A stretch of DNA of 64,000 bases, from positions 186,001-250,000 of the forward strand of contig WYDT01000001.1 of the NCBI GenBank assembly GCA_013122435.1, in the 5' to 3' direction. Below, piece after piece: positions 25,572 to 34,823 of the stretch (position 1 is its first letter; the number at the start of each line of letters is the position of its first letter). The notes below the pieces were generated by a model. That model did no database searches. It was not told where the DNA came from and saw only the letters and a list, made by a program, of their open reading frames with translations. The DNA is from Chloroflexi bacterium AL-N1. GTDB lineage: Bacteria; Chloroflexota; Chloroflexia; Chloroflexales; Roseiflexaceae. Position numbers and translations under genes: made by a program.

Positions 25572-27761
25572 ATGGCTATTACAATCCCACTTAACGAGTT
25601 GTGGCAATTGCTTCCTACAGATGTCTTTCGTCAAGGATTTTATCCACTTGATGAGCACGCGTGGGTTGAGCAACGGCTTCCGGCGCACTGGCAGCAACAT
25701 CCACTTTTTGAGCACTATGCTGGCAAAATGGTGTATCGCCAACGCTTTACGTTGGATGATTACCAGGTACAGGCTGCATTAGCACGTTTCTCACAAGAGA
25801 CAGCTACACATGCACCAGCACTACGGTACTGGTTGCGTTTAAACGGTATATTCTACTATGCTCAATCGTACTTGAATGGTGTGGATCTGGGCCGGCAGGA
25901 AGGTTATTTTGCCCCCCAGGAGCACGACATAACCGCCTGGGTAGAGCAAGCAAACACCTTATTGATCGAGGTGGATTGCCCTGATGAACATGATAAGCTT
26001 GGTAAGCGGTTGTTGACCGGAGTTTTTTCCCACTGGGACTGTATCGATCCAGCGACCAATCCAGGTGGTATCTGGTTGCCAATCGAGCTACTGGTGACTG
26101 GTTCCACGCATATCAAAGAAGTGTTGATACACACTGAACGGATGAGTGAAACCGTGGCAGAACTGCGTTTCCAGACAACCCTTGATGCCACCAATCCACA
26201 CGATGCACTACTCCGTTGGACCATCAGCCCTAAAAATTTTATCGGCGAGGTGCAGGTTATTGAACAACATCGTGCGCTGGCACAAGGTACCCAGGAGATC
26301 CAGGGCCTGCTCCATGTGCGTGATCCACAGTTGTGGTGGACCCACGATATGGGGTTTCCACACTGTTATGATGTGACACTGGCCATAATTGAGCAGGATA
26401 CCGTGCTGGATGAACATACATGCACTGTTGGTATTCGCCAGTTCACCATGAAGAATTGGATACCCCAGCTCAATGGTGTGCGTTTTTTCGCAAAGGGGAA
26501 TAATTACGCACCGGGAGATGTACGCATTGCCTCAATGACCCGTGAGCGTTATGAGTATGATTTCCAAATGGCGCGACAATGCCATATGAATATGTTGCGT
26601 GTGCATGCTCATGTTGAACATCCGCTGTTCTATGAGATTGCCAACGAGGCGGGCATATTGCTCTGGCAGGACTTTCCCATGCAGTGGCTGTATCGACGTG
26701 ACGTCGTTGAACCTGCCTGTTCCCAGGCACGTCAGATGGTGCGCTTATTGTACAATCATCCTGCCGTGGCGATCTGGTGTATGCACAATGAGCCATTACG
26801 AGTCGCCGATCTGGCAGACGAGCGTTTCTCCACCAAACTAGCGACCTATTTTTCTACCTTTGGATGGAATTGGAATCGCAGTGTGTTAGACAAAAAACTG
26901 AAAGCGGCGGCTGAACAGATCGATCAGACTCGCCCAGTGGTGCGTTCATCAGGAGAGTATCCGATCCCATTAGTACGCAAAGGAACCGATACCCATTTTT
27001 ACTATGGATGGTTTAGCATCTATGGCCCTCTGCGGGATTGGGAAACTGTAGTCCGTCGTTTTCCACATACGATTCGTTTTGTGACCGAATTTGGCGCCCA
27101 GAGCTTTCCCAACCTTGAAAGCTGCCATAAGTTTATGGATGCTGATATACAAGCTATTAATTGGCAACATCTTACCGAGCGGCATCAGTTTCTCCCGAAT
27201 ATCATGGCCCATTGGTTCAATTGGCGCGATGCACCATCGCTTGAAGCACTCATCGCTATGTCCCAGGAGTATCAGGTCACAATCAACCGTCACTATATTG
27301 ATCGACTACGGTATTACAAATACCGACCAACCGGTGGCATACTGCCTTTTATGTTTCGCGATACCAGCCCGGCCATTCAGTCATCAATTATCGACTACTG
27401 GGGACAGCCCAAGCGTGCTTATGCGGCAATGCAACGCTGTTTTAGCCCACAATATCTCTTTACCCTGCTCGAGCACGATCGTTACACAGCTCACACAATG
27501 ATCGACCTGCCTATCTATGTCGTGAATGACACGCACCACGATCAAGCCGTGGACATCTCGGCCCAGGTTTTTGAACCCAACGAGCGTAGCCTGGCACACA
27601 TTACACGCCCATTGCTGCTACCTGCAGATTGTATGGCGATGGAGATCGATCGTCTGCGGTTGAAGCTTGCAGAAAGTGGTACATATCGGTTGGTACTGGC
27701 CATGCACGATACACAGGGCACCACGATTATTGAGCAAGACTACGCGATTAACGTCGATTGA
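25572..27761 (+). CDS. Glycoside hydrolase family 2 protein (beta-mannosidase-like)
   Basis: 729-residue retaining glycosidase without a signal peptide, so probably cytoplasmic. The N-terminal jelly-roll (about 20-190) carries LRLNGIFYYAQSYLNGVDLG and NPGGIWLPIELL. An Ig-like domain follows (about 190-310). The TIM barrel has the acid/base Glu407 in IWCMHNEP and the probable nucleophile Glu506 in RFVTEFGAQSFP. HDMGFPHCYDV and LWQDFPMQWLYRRDVV resemble beta-mannosidases more than beta-galactosidases. The length is shorter than many GH2 enzymes because the C-terminal domains are compact. It stands alone between two large intergenic gaps. The substrate is an inference. Confidence 0.88.
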   Translation: MAITIPLNELWQLLPTDVFRQGFYPLDEHAWVEQRLPAHWQQHPLFEHYAGKMVYRQRFTLDDYQVQAALARFSQETATHAPALRYWLRLNGIFYYAQSYLNGVDLGRQEGYFAPQEHDITAWVEQANTLLIEVDCPDEHDKLGKRLLTGVFSHWDCIDPATNPGGIWLPIELLVTGSTHIKEVLIHTERMSETVAELRFQTTLDATNPHDALLRWTISPKNFIGEVQVIEQHRALAQGTQEIQGLLHVRDPQLWWTHDMGFPHCYDVTLAIIEQDTVLDEHTCTVGIRQFTMKNWIPQLNGVRFFAKGNNYAPGDVRIASMTRERYEYDFQMARQCHMNMLRVHAHVEHPLFYEIANEAGILLWQDFPMQWLYRRDVVEPACSQARQMVRLLYNHPAVAIWCMHNEPLRVADLADERFSTKLATYFSTFGWNWNRSVLDKKLKAAAEQIDQTRPVVRSSGEYPIPLVRKGTDTHFYYGWFSIYGPLRDWETVVRRFPHTIRFVTEFGAQSFPNLESCHKFMDADIQAINWQHLTERHQFLPNIMAHWFNWRDAPSLEALIAMSQEYQVTINRHYIDRLRYYKYRPTGGILPFMFRDTSPAIQSSIIDYWGQPKRAYAAMQRCFSPQYLFTLLEHDRYTAHTMIDLPIYVVNDTHHDQAVDISAQVFEPNERSLAHITRPLLLPADCMAMEIDRLRLKLAESGTYRLVLAMHDTQGTTIIEQDYAINVD

Positions 27762-28035
27762 ACCATACAGGGATACAGATGGCCGGGCAATCGTCACGAT
27801 ACTGCTCAACCCAATGCTCATGGTCCTGTGTTTATATTATGTCAAGCTTCGATTGGTGGCCTCATTGAGCATAATTCAGGTAGTATCATACTTCTGGATG
27901 AGAAGTTGATTATAATGACGCGCTTCGGTAATAACAACCTTATCTTCCCACCACTTCAAAGCATACTCCTCCAGTTTAACAAAAAGATAAGACTCAACAC
28001 CTGCAGTGTCCAAAGAACCGGACCCATCAGATTAG

Positions 28036-28067
28036 CAACCGTGGTTATGACGGCACAACCACGGTTG
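28036..28067. other. Hairpin in the GH2-glycosyltransferase gap
   Basis: Perfect 11-base-pair stem CAACCGTGGTT / AACCACGGTTG with a 10-base loop. No clear T-run follows. It is the only distinct structure I see in the 454-base gap 27762-28215. Confidence 0.45.
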
Positions 28068-28215
28068 TATAATGGGAACTATCTTGTAGCAAATAGATCA
28101 CAAAACGCATCATTATCCGTTGTAAACTCAGAATCCACCCTTTTCAGGTTGAACTGATATACCTAAAGGCAGTATAATGACCCAAGTTTGATAATCGGTT
28201 CTCGTAGGTAGATAT

Positions 28216-28968
28216 ATGATTTTTTACAATACCACTCAAGACCAAGCACCTCTCATACCAACGATCACTGCCGATTGTACTGTTGTCATCCCCACATACA
28301 ACGAACATGACAATATCCATACATTGATCGACCGCGTGTTAGCCCTGCCACGCTTTCGTGTACTGATTGTTGATGATAACTCACCTGATGGGACTGCCGA
28401 TGTGGTCGCGGCGGTCGCCCATAATGAACCACGTGTCGGCCTGCTCTCACGCCCGGGGAAGCTGGGCCTGGGAACCGCCTATGTAGCAGGATTTCGGCGG
28501 GCCCTGGCGGAAGGCGCACAATTTATCTGTGAAATGGATGCCGACTTCTCACACGATCCCGCGTACCTTCCCCAACTTCTCGCAGCCGCCGAAACCACAT
28601 ACGACCTGGCCCTGGGTTCACGGTATATCGAGGGAGGTGGAACCACCGACTGGGGTAAGCTGCGTAAATTGATCAGTCGCGGGGGCAATACCTATGCCCG
28701 CCTCATCCTGGGCTTAGCGGTAATGGACGCCACCAGTGGGTTTCGGTGTTACCAGCGACGGGTGCTTGAGGCCATTGATCTGGATGCGATCGAGTCAAAT
28801 GGCTATGCCTTCCAGATCGAACTCGTCTATCGCACGATGTGTGCCGGATTTCGTATTGGTGAAATTCCCATCATTTTTCCAGACCGCCGCGTCGGCAACT
28901 CCAAAATGTCACGCCGGATTGTCTTTGAAGCCCTGCTAAAAGTCTGGAAATTACGAATCCAACGCTAA
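28216..28968 (+). CDS. Polyprenol-phosphate mannosyltransferase-like glycosyltransferase (GT2)
   Basis: 250-residue GT-A fold enzyme that would transfer a sugar, typically mannose or glucose, from a nucleotide donor to polyprenyl phosphate on the inner membrane face. Motifs: VVIPTYNEHDNI, LIVDDNSPDGTADVV, the metal-binding EMDADFSHDP, GSRYIEGGGTTDWG and MDATSGFRCYQRRVL. There is no C-terminal membrane domain, as in the short DPM1 class. Its lipid-linked product could feed GT-C type transferases such as the DUF2723 protein at 36288, which is inference. Confidence 0.92.
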   Translation: MIFYNTTQDQAPLIPTITADCTVVIPTYNEHDNIHTLIDRVLALPRFRVLIVDDNSPDGTADVVAAVAHNEPRVGLLSRPGKLGLGTAYVAGFRRALAEGAQFICEMDADFSHDPAYLPQLLAAAETTYDLALGSRYIEGGGTTDWGKLRKLISRGGNTYARLILGLAVMDATSGFRCYQRRVLEAIDLDAIESNGYAFQIELVYRTMCAGFRIGEIPIIFPDRRVGNSKMSRRIVFEALLKVWKLRIQR

Positions 28969-29084
28969 GACATAACCGATATGAGTTGACGTAAAACCCT
29001 ACGAAACCGTATAATCTTTATCAACTCAACATTTTATAAGTCATTGTGATAGCATTATATTTTGGAGATATAAGGGGGCCCGTT

Positions 29085-30146
29085 GTGACAACAGGCGAAG
29101 CACAGCCAACATTGGAAGAGTTTCTTGTGAAGGCGAATGGTGAATTGGACCGCACAAAACGTGAATTGTCCGAGCTAGAAACACTGCTTCGACAGACGAA
29201 TTCAGAAGTTGAAAAGCTGGCGCAACGTGAACTCACCGTGGCCAACCGTCTACGTGACCTTGAGGTGAATATTGATAAATACAGCAAAGCCGACATCAAA
29301 AACTTTTACACTTCAGCGCAGGAAGTACAGATGCGGCTCCTGATGATGCGGGGGCAGTTAGAGCAACTCCAGTTTCGTCAGCAGATGCTCAAAACACGTC
29401 AAAGCCAGAGTTTTGAACTTGTCACGATGCTGGAGCAATTAACTGGTATAACTACTCAGAGCAATGGAGCAACACCAGAAAGCAGTGACGATGCCATTGC
29501 AAATGTGATCCAGGCACAGGAAAAAGAGCGCCAGCGTATTTCGCTCCAGATGCACGACGGTCCGGCCCAATCTATGAGCAATCTGGTCTTACGAGCCGAG
29601 ATATGTGAGCGCATGCTTGACCGTGATGCCGACAAAGCTCGCTCTGAGCTGAACGACCTCAAAACAGCCATTAATGTGACCTTGCAGGATGTCCGAGGGT
29701 TTATCTTTGACCTCCGCCCCATGACCCTCGACGACCTCGGGTTAGTGCCTACCTTACGGCGGTATGTGCAGCAATTTACCGACAAAACCAAACTGGAAGT
29801 CAATCTGATGGTGCAGAATATGGAAGGGCGGCTCCCACAACACTACGAAGTGGCCATCTTCCGCTTTATCCAGGAAGCACTCAACAATGTGTTCAAACAC
29901 GCCAACGCCACCCAGGCGCGGGTGCTACTGGATAACAATGGCAACAGCCTGCATGTGTCAGTCGAGGACGATGGCAGTGGGTTCCACGTCAGCGATGTGA
30001 TGGCGGAGGCCACCAACCGTCGCAATATGGGCATTGCCACCATGGAACAACAGGCCGAAAAACTCCTACACGGCGAGTTTGGGATCGAAAGTGGCATCGG
30101 GCGCGGCACCCGTGTGGCGGCAGTTATACCGATTCCGGTGATGTAA
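29085..30146 (+). CDS. NarL/DegS-type sensor histidine kinase (HisKA_3) with coiled-coil N-terminus
   Basis: Soluble histidine kinase of about 353 residues. I chose GTG 29085 (VTTGEAQPT) because AAGGGGG lies 7 bases before it; an in-frame GTG at 29046 would add 13 residues. The N-terminal 130 residues are a charged coiled coil. The HisKA_3 region has EKERQRISLQMHDGPAQSMS with the phosphoacceptor His, and FIFDLRPMTLDDLGLVPTL. HATPase_c follows with FRFIQEALNNVFKHA, DDGSGFH and a reduced G2 loop (NMGIATMEQQAEKL). This architecture pairs with NarL/DegU-type regulators, none of which is nearby. A terminator follows at 30182. Confidence 0.92.
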   Translation: MTTGEAQPTLEEFLVKANGELDRTKRELSELETLLRQTNSEVEKLAQRELTVANRLRDLEVNIDKYSKADIKNFYTSAQEVQMRLLMMRGQLEQLQFRQQMLKTRQSQSFELVTMLEQLTGITTQSNGATPESSDDAIANVIQAQEKERQRISLQMHDGPAQSMSNLVLRAEICERMLDRDADKARSELNDLKTAINVTLQDVRGFIFDLRPMTLDDLGLVPTLRRYVQQFTDKTKLEVNLMVQNMEGRLPQHYEVAIFRFIQEALNNVFKHANATQARVLLDNNGNSLHVSVEDDGSGFHVSDVMAEATNRRNMGIATMEQQAEKLLHGEFGIESGIGRGTRVAAVIPIPVM

Positions 30147-30181
30147 TGGTTTTATACGCCATACATATGAGACACTTACCC

Positions 30182-30211
30182 GACACCTCACACCAGCAGA
30201 GGTGTCTTTTT
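30182..30211 (+). terminator. Rho-independent terminator after the DegS-like kinase
   Basis: Perfect 8-base-pair stem GACACCTC / GAGGTGTC with a 9-base loop, followed by TTTTT, 36 bases past the stop codon. Confidence 0.85.
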
Positions 30212-30236
30212 GGGGCATAAAGGGACAAATACATGT

Positions 30237-30440
30237 AGTTGCGGTTTGTAACCGCAACTTATGTTCAGAACGACTGCAAGCCGCCGCCACATATCGCGTG
30301 TAGCGGCGGTGTATCACCGCCGTATCGAGCACGGATTATGGGGCGGCTACAAGCCGCCGCTACCTCCCTTGTTCACACCTTGACAATGTATCGAGCACGG
30401 ATTATGGGGCGGCTGCAAGCCACTACTACTTACAGGCAAT
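30237..30440. repeat. Mosaic of GC-rich palindromes
   Basis: Contains GTTGCGGTTTGTAACCGCAAC (written here as a palindrome with a 7-base loop, from about 30238), GGCGGTG-TAT-CACCGCC, and GGGGCGGCTACAAGCCGCC-type hairpins. The segment TATCGAGCACGGATTATGGG occurs twice (about 30324 and 30389). It is non-coding and looks like an assembly of REP-like units leading into the tandem array. Confidence 0.75.
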
Positions 30441-30442
30441 GC

Positions 30443-30776
30443 GTAGCGGCGGTGTGTCACCGCCGTGCCGAGCACCATGTCGACACCCACATGTACCCAC
30501 CCACCGCCACATATCGCGTGTAGCGGCGGTGTGTCACCGCCGTGCCGAGCACCATGTCGACACCCACATGTACCCACCCACCGCCACATATCGCGTGTAG
30601 CGGCGGTGTGTCACCGCCGTGCCGAGCACCATGTCGACACCCACATGTACCCACCCACCGCCACATATCGCGTGTAGCGGCGGTGTGTCACCGCCGTGCC
30701 GAGCACCATGTCGACACCCACATATACCCACCCACCGCCACATATCGCGTGTAGCGGCGGTGTATCACCGCCGTAC
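30443..30776. repeat. 77-bp tandem repeat, four copies
   Basis: Copies start near 30467, 30544, 30621 and 30698 (GCCGAGCACCATGTCGACAC), nearly identical apart from one ATGTACCC to ATATACCC change and divergence at the last copy. Each unit holds the hairpin GGCGGTGTGTCACCGCC. The 1015-base gap 30147-31161 consists of the terminator, these repeats, a stretch at 30777-31062 without recognisable features, and the Flp promoter. Small open frames through the repeats exist only because 77 is not a multiple of three. Confidence 0.92.
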
Positions 30777-31062
30777 TCCACAAACGATGGCGAATAGCCG
30801 CCATTATTCCATGCTTGCTTAATGATGTGTCATCAGCGCATTCATTAATATGAGAAACCTGTAAGGTCTACAAATTCTCCATGTGATACGAATGGGCTAT
30901 AGTTTGCAACCCATAGTACTTCTACAGCGTTTATTTTAGCACATCCATACTAATTCATACATCAAAGAGCCGTTATAGCGCATTCGCATGCCTTTATCTA
31001 CACAATCCCCACATAAACAATTTGTCAGCGACAGTACTGACTGCTCTAGTACTATTTGACTA

Positions 31063-31091
31063 TTGAGTAACACTTCTTTAACTTGTATACT
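31063..31091 (+). promoter_or_regulatory. Promoter of the Flp pilin gene
   Basis: TTGAGT (31063-31068), 17-base spacer, TATACT (31086-31091), about 70 bases before the pilin start codon. Confidence 0.6.
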
Positions 31092-31161
31092 CTCATCAAG
31101 GTTACTAAACAGTACCAAACGCATTTATTCTTTAGTTGTTCTATTATGAAGAGGTGATTTC

Positions 31162-31338
31162 ATGCTTCGCAGTTTCTTTGCACACGAAGAAGGTCAAGGT
31201 CTCGTCGAATATGCACTTATTCTGGTTCTCGTATCTGTTGTTGTTATGGGTATCTTACTTACCCTTGGTGGGCAGGTAGGAGAAGTATTCGAAAATATCT
31301 CTAATCAGCTTAGGGACAATAATAATGCTACCCCCTAA
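31162..31338 (+). CDS. Flp/Fap-type pilin subunit
   Basis: 58-residue prepilin starting at ATG 31162 with a GAGGTG ribosome site 9 bases upstream. The sequence begins with a short charged leader (MLRSFFAHEEG), then QGLVEYALILVLVSVVV, the classic Flp motif: Gly before the cleavage site, Glu at +5 with the following Tyr, and a hydrophobic helix. A polar C-terminal tail follows. It would be cut by a prepilin peptidase such as the one at 15281-16042 and assembled into Tad/Flp pili. It is monocistronic, with its own promoter and a strong terminator; no tad secretion genes are in the window. Confidence 0.92.
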   Translation: MLRSFFAHEEGQGLVEYALILVLVSVVVMGILLTLGGQVGEVFENISNQLRDNNNATP

Positions 31339-31377
31339 ACTGAGCATGTAAAGTGTTACTACTGCTTAATGCAGCAG

Positions 31378-31416
31378 AAAGCCACAACCCTCATTATATG
31401 AGGGTTGTGGCTTTTT
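31378..31416 (+). terminator. Rho-independent terminator after the Flp pilin gene
   Basis: Stem AAAGCCACAACCCTCA / TGAGGGTTGTGGCTTT with loop TTATA, ending in a T-run (31412-31416). The A-run on the left makes it plausible in both directions, serving mutL on the minus strand as well. Confidence 0.92.
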
Positions 31417-31473
31417 AGCGTACGTATAGATACAGTCCACGTTCAGGCTAAATTGATATGTATCTATCCCCCC

Positions 31474-33306
31474 TTATTTCACCCGACCAAATTGTTTCTC
31501 TAACTGACGCACACTCACCAGAATCATCGTAGGGCGGCCATGCGGACATGTGCGCGGCATGTCGCAGTGTTCCAGTTGGGTAATGAGTTCGCGGATTTCC
31601 TCGTGAGACAGCGTTTGCCCGGAGCGGATCGAGGAATGACACGCCAGCGTGATCAGCATCGCCTCACGCCGATCCGCAGGGGTCTCGCCACCCTGTCCGG
31701 CCAGATGATCGGCGATGCCCAGCAAGGCTTCCGCGAGGTTACCCTTATAGATTTCCGAGGGAACCGCCCGCACCCGCAGACCCACCCCAAAATCTTCGAT
31801 CAGAAACCCCCAATGGGCCAGTTCATCAAGATGCTCAAGGATCAGCTGCTGCGACGCGGGCGGCAACTCGACCGTCTGGGGAATCAGCAAATTCTGGCTG
31901 TCGATCGCGCCCTGGCCCCGTTGCGCCATCAGTCGTTCGTAGGCAATGCGTTCGTGGGCGGCATGCTGATCGATCAGGTACATCCCATCAGGTGCTTCGG
32001 CAATGATGTAATTGGCCGCAATCTGCCCAATGACTCGCAGCGGTGGTAGCCGTGTCGGTGCGCTACCCGCTTCTGTTGCAGGTACCGGGTGGAGCGCAGC
32101 ATCGGCGGCGGGCTGACGCTCCCACGCACCCTGATCGGCAGCGGGTGGTGGGGCAAAATGCTGATCAGCAGCACCCTCTGCGGGCCATGGTGTCGTGGCT
32201 TGCCGGAATTCCTCACGATTGCTCAGGTGCCGTAACTCAAAACGCCGCTGGGCTGTTTCGCCAGAAAGCGGTGGCGGTGCGGCATCCTGCCAGGGACGCA
32301 CCTCACCACTGGAGAGCAGTGCATCTCGTACGGAGCGCCCTAACGCCCCCAGTACGCGTGGCGTTTCGCGGAATTTCACCTCACTCTTGGTGGGATGAAT
32401 GTTGACATCAACAGCCCCAGGATGCACTCGTAGATCAATCACGGCCAACGGATGCCGCCCTTTCATCAACAAGGTGTGGTAGGCTTCTTCGATCACAAAT
32501 ACCAGCTGACCACGCGGTTGGATCGCGCGCCGATTGACAAAGAGGTGGAGATACCCCCGTGAACTACGGGTGACGCCTGGTGGCGAGACTAACCCCTGGA
32601 TTCGTATGCTGTCGGAACCTTCACCGTATTGCACATCCAGCGGGAGCAGTTGTCGGGCCACATCAAACCCATAGAGCTCGACCATCACCTCGCGTACCGC
32701 ACCACTACCACTCGTCTGGAGCGCCAGCCGTTGGTCGAGGAGTAGCGTAAAACGCACCTCGGGATAGGCCAGCGCATACTGAGTCACAATGGTGGCAATC
32801 GCACTGGCTTCAGTGCCTTCTGAGCGGAGAAAATCCCGCCGGACCGGCACATTGTAAAACAAATTACGAACACTAAAGGTTGTCCCCGGTGAGCAGCCAC
32901 ACGCCGAGCGGGACTGAAGCTCCCCACCAGCAATGCGTAACTCCGTCCCAACCTCTTCGTGGGCAGCACGTGTGGTACAGACCACCTGAGCCACCGACGC
33001 AATCGACGGCAGCGCTTCCCCACGAAAACCCAGTGTCGTGATCGACCAGAGATCATCGGCAACACGCAGCTTTGAGGTCGCATGGCGTTCAAAAGCGAGC
33101 GTGACTTCATCCTGAGCCATGCCACAGCCATCGTCCTGAATGCGTAATTCACGTAACCCACCACCACGCACCTCAACGCTGATGCGTCGGGCACCGGCAT
33201 CCAGCGCATTTTCGATCAACTCTTTCGCCACCGAGGCAGGCCGTTCTACAACCTCGCCTGCCGCAATCTGAGCGGCAACTGTGGGCTCCAAAATATGTAT
33301 CGTCAT
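31474..33306 (-). CDS. mutL: DNA mismatch repair protein MutL (endonuclease type)
   Basis: 610-residue MutL. The N-terminal GHKL ATPase has AAGEVVERPASVAKELIENA, IQDDGCGM and TLGFRGEALPSIASV. A Pro/Ala-rich linker (about 345-420) follows. The C-terminal dimerisation domain carries the endonuclease motif DQHAAHERIAYE, which fits DQHA-x2-E-x4-E exactly, with ACHSSIRSG and CPHGRPT completing the metal site. It therefore should nick DNA itself, as in bacteria without MutH. mutS is not in the window. It is a single gene on the minus strand, starting about 110 bases from the PP2C gene end. Confidence 0.97.
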   Translation of the reverse strand: MTIHILEPTVAAQIAAGEVVERPASVAKELIENALDAGARRISVEVRGGGLRELRIQDDGCGMAQDEVTLAFERHATSKLRVADDLWSITTLGFRGEALPSIASVAQVVCTTRAAHEEVGTELRIAGGELQSRSACGCSPGTTFSVRNLFYNVPVRRDFLRSEGTEASAIATIVTQYALAYPEVRFTLLLDQRLALQTSGSGAVREVMVELYGFDVARQLLPLDVQYGEGSDSIRIQGLVSPPGVTRSSRGYLHLFVNRRAIQPRGQLVFVIEEAYHTLLMKGRHPLAVIDLRVHPGAVDVNIHPTKSEVKFRETPRVLGALGRSVRDALLSSGEVRPWQDAAPPPLSGETAQRRFELRHLSNREEFRQATTPWPAEGAADQHFAPPPAADQGAWERQPAADAALHPVPATEAGSAPTRLPPLRVIGQIAANYIIAEAPDGMYLIDQHAAHERIAYERLMAQRGQGAIDSQNLLIPQTVELPPASQQLILEHLDELAHWGFLIEDFGVGLRVRAVPSEIYKGNLAEALLGIADHLAGQGGETPADRREAMLITLACHSSIRSGQTLSHEEIRELITQLEHCDMPRTCPHGRPTMILVSVRQLEKQFGRVK

Positions 33307-33417
33307 ACCTTACTCACTACACTATTGTGTATAAGATTATGGTAGAAACAAATGTGCATGGGGCATTGTACCATACGAAAACGTGTAACGTCATCGTCTG
33401 TACGTAGTAGTCGCTAC

Positions 33418-34515
33418 TTATGGGTTGGCAATCGGTGCAGTCGGGGTCGCACCATCGGTAGTGGCGGGGGCCGATTGGGCTGGTACCAGGGTTGCGGGTG
33501 TGACCCGCTCAGTCGGCGGTTCGGCTATCTGTAGCGCAAAAAGCGTCACAAAGATCAGGATGGTTAGCAACAGCATCGCCAGCACCCCCCCTAAGCGACT
33601 CAGCCGACGCTCTGTGGTTGGAGAAGCCTCCGACACAGCTGGTTTGTGAACAGGCTGCGGTGTGGGAGCCGAAGTCGCTGGCAGCGTAACAGTAGTAGGG
33701 TCAGGCGACAGTTTGTGTGTTTCCGCCTGATGGATCGCTGCGATTGGTTGGGTTTCTGCATTCAGGACTTCAGTAATGGGTTGGGCATCCCAATCCAAAG
33801 CCAGTACCCGTACAATCGCGACCGTGATATTATCCTCACCACCACGTGTATTCGCCAGATCAATCAACTTAGCCACTGCTTCGGTCGGTTCATGAGCCGT
33901 CGCCAGTTGCATCAGCTCAGCATCTGGTACCAACCCGTGAAGACCATCTGACGAAAGGAGGATGAGATCGCCCACCTGTAATGGCAGACGAAACAGATCA
34001 ACAGATACCTCAGCGTGATAACCCAGCGCACGGGTAATCACATTGCGATGTGGCGAGGACCGCGCCTGCTCATCGGTGATAATCCCTGCAGCAACTTGAT
34101 CACCCACAAAAGAATGATCACGAGATACCTGACGAATCTGATCCTGACGTATCAGATAAGCCCGACTATCGCCCACATTTGCAACATGGAGTGCATCATG
34201 ATGTAGCAATGCTGCGACAGCGGTAGTACCCATCGTCCCCTGACCACGTTCGTGTATCCGAGCATTCGCCTGGATAAAGGCCTGCTCAAGCGCCTGGGAG
34301 CGATCCTCGTGTTCATGGCTGTAGTAAGCAGCGAGAATGGTTTGTACTGCCGTCTGACTGGCCACTTCACCTGCCGCATGCCCACCCATTCCATCACACA
34401 CCAGCACCAACCGCCCCAACCGCTCAGCGGGGGCGTCGTCCCCGATGCCATAGGTATCTTCATTATGATCACGGGTAAGACCAGTATCCGTACGCGCGTT
34501 GTAGATTAGCCTCAT
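33418..34515 (-). CDS. PP2C-family Ser/Thr protein phosphatase with C-terminal membrane anchor
   Basis: 365 residues. The PPM phosphatase domain (about 1-240) has all metal-binding motifs: ARTDTGLTRDHNEDTYGI, LVCDGMGGHAAGEVAS, VANVGDSRAYLIR, LLSSDGLHGLV and GGEDNITVAIV. A Thr/Pro-rich linker and one membrane helix (about 312-332) follow, with a short Pro/Thr tail outside. It is the usual partner of Hanks-type kinases. No active kinase is adjacent; the window's kinase homologue at 21531 is a pseudokinase. It diverges from the gene at 34824. Confidence 0.95.
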   Translation of the reverse strand: MRLIYNARTDTGLTRDHNEDTYGIGDDAPAERLGRLVLVCDGMGGHAAGEVASQTAVQTILAAYYSHEHEDRSQALEQAFIQANARIHERGQGTMGTTAVAALLHHDALHVANVGDSRAYLIRQDQIRQVSRDHSFVGDQVAAGIITDEQARSSPHRNVITRALGYHAEVSVDLFRLPLQVGDLILLSSDGLHGLVPDAELMQLATAHEPTEAVAKLIDLANTRGGEDNITVAIVRVLALDWDAQPITEVLNAETQPIAAIHQAETHKLSPDPTTVTLPATSAPTPQPVHKPAVSEASPTTERRLSRLGGVLAMLLLTILIFVTLFALQIAEPPTERVTPATLVPAQSAPATTDGATPTAPIANP

Positions 34516-34688
34516 ATGGCCTCCGAAACACCAATTCGGACCAAACTAATGGCGCAAGTATAGCACGACCGATATGACCCCGCAACCAGTGAAGCAGGCC
34601 CTCACTAGCCATATGTATTAAATTTTTGTTATCTACACAAACAGTTCGCCAACTAATGCCTAAAACAGAAAAAATGTGCTCTTTTTGC

Positions 34689-34746
34689 TTGACTCGGAAC
34701 AAGTGTTCTGATATACTACCCATCAAATACAAGAACTTATGTTCTT
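34689..34746 (+). promoter_or_regulatory. Promoter with two GAAC-N4-GTTC palindromes (candidate LexA/DinR operator)
   Basis: TTGACT (34689-34694), 17-base spacer, TATACT (34712-34717). The spacer contains GAACAAGTGTTC (34697-34708) and a second palindrome AAGAACTTATGTTCTT (34731-34746) lies just downstream, 36 bases centre to centre. The GAAC-N4-GTTC core is that of Gram-positive LexA (DinR) SOS boxes. Placement in the promoter spacer and start region fits repression. LexA itself is not in the window. Confidence 0.65.
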
Positions 34747-34823
34747 AAGTTGAGATAGTGGTAGGTGACCCACTATTCTGTATATTTATTGTCCATCTCT
34801 TTGTGGAACAGGAGGGCCCCACA

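Noticed and set aside
30443..30776. CRISPR array or coding repeats
   Set aside because: The whole 77-bp unit is repeated with no unique spacers, and 77 is not a multiple of three, so neither CRISPR nor protein repeats.
30347..30822. Several 60-80 codon frames on both strands in the tandem repeat
   Set aside because: Identical frames shifted by 77 bases; products of the repeat, without ribosome sites.
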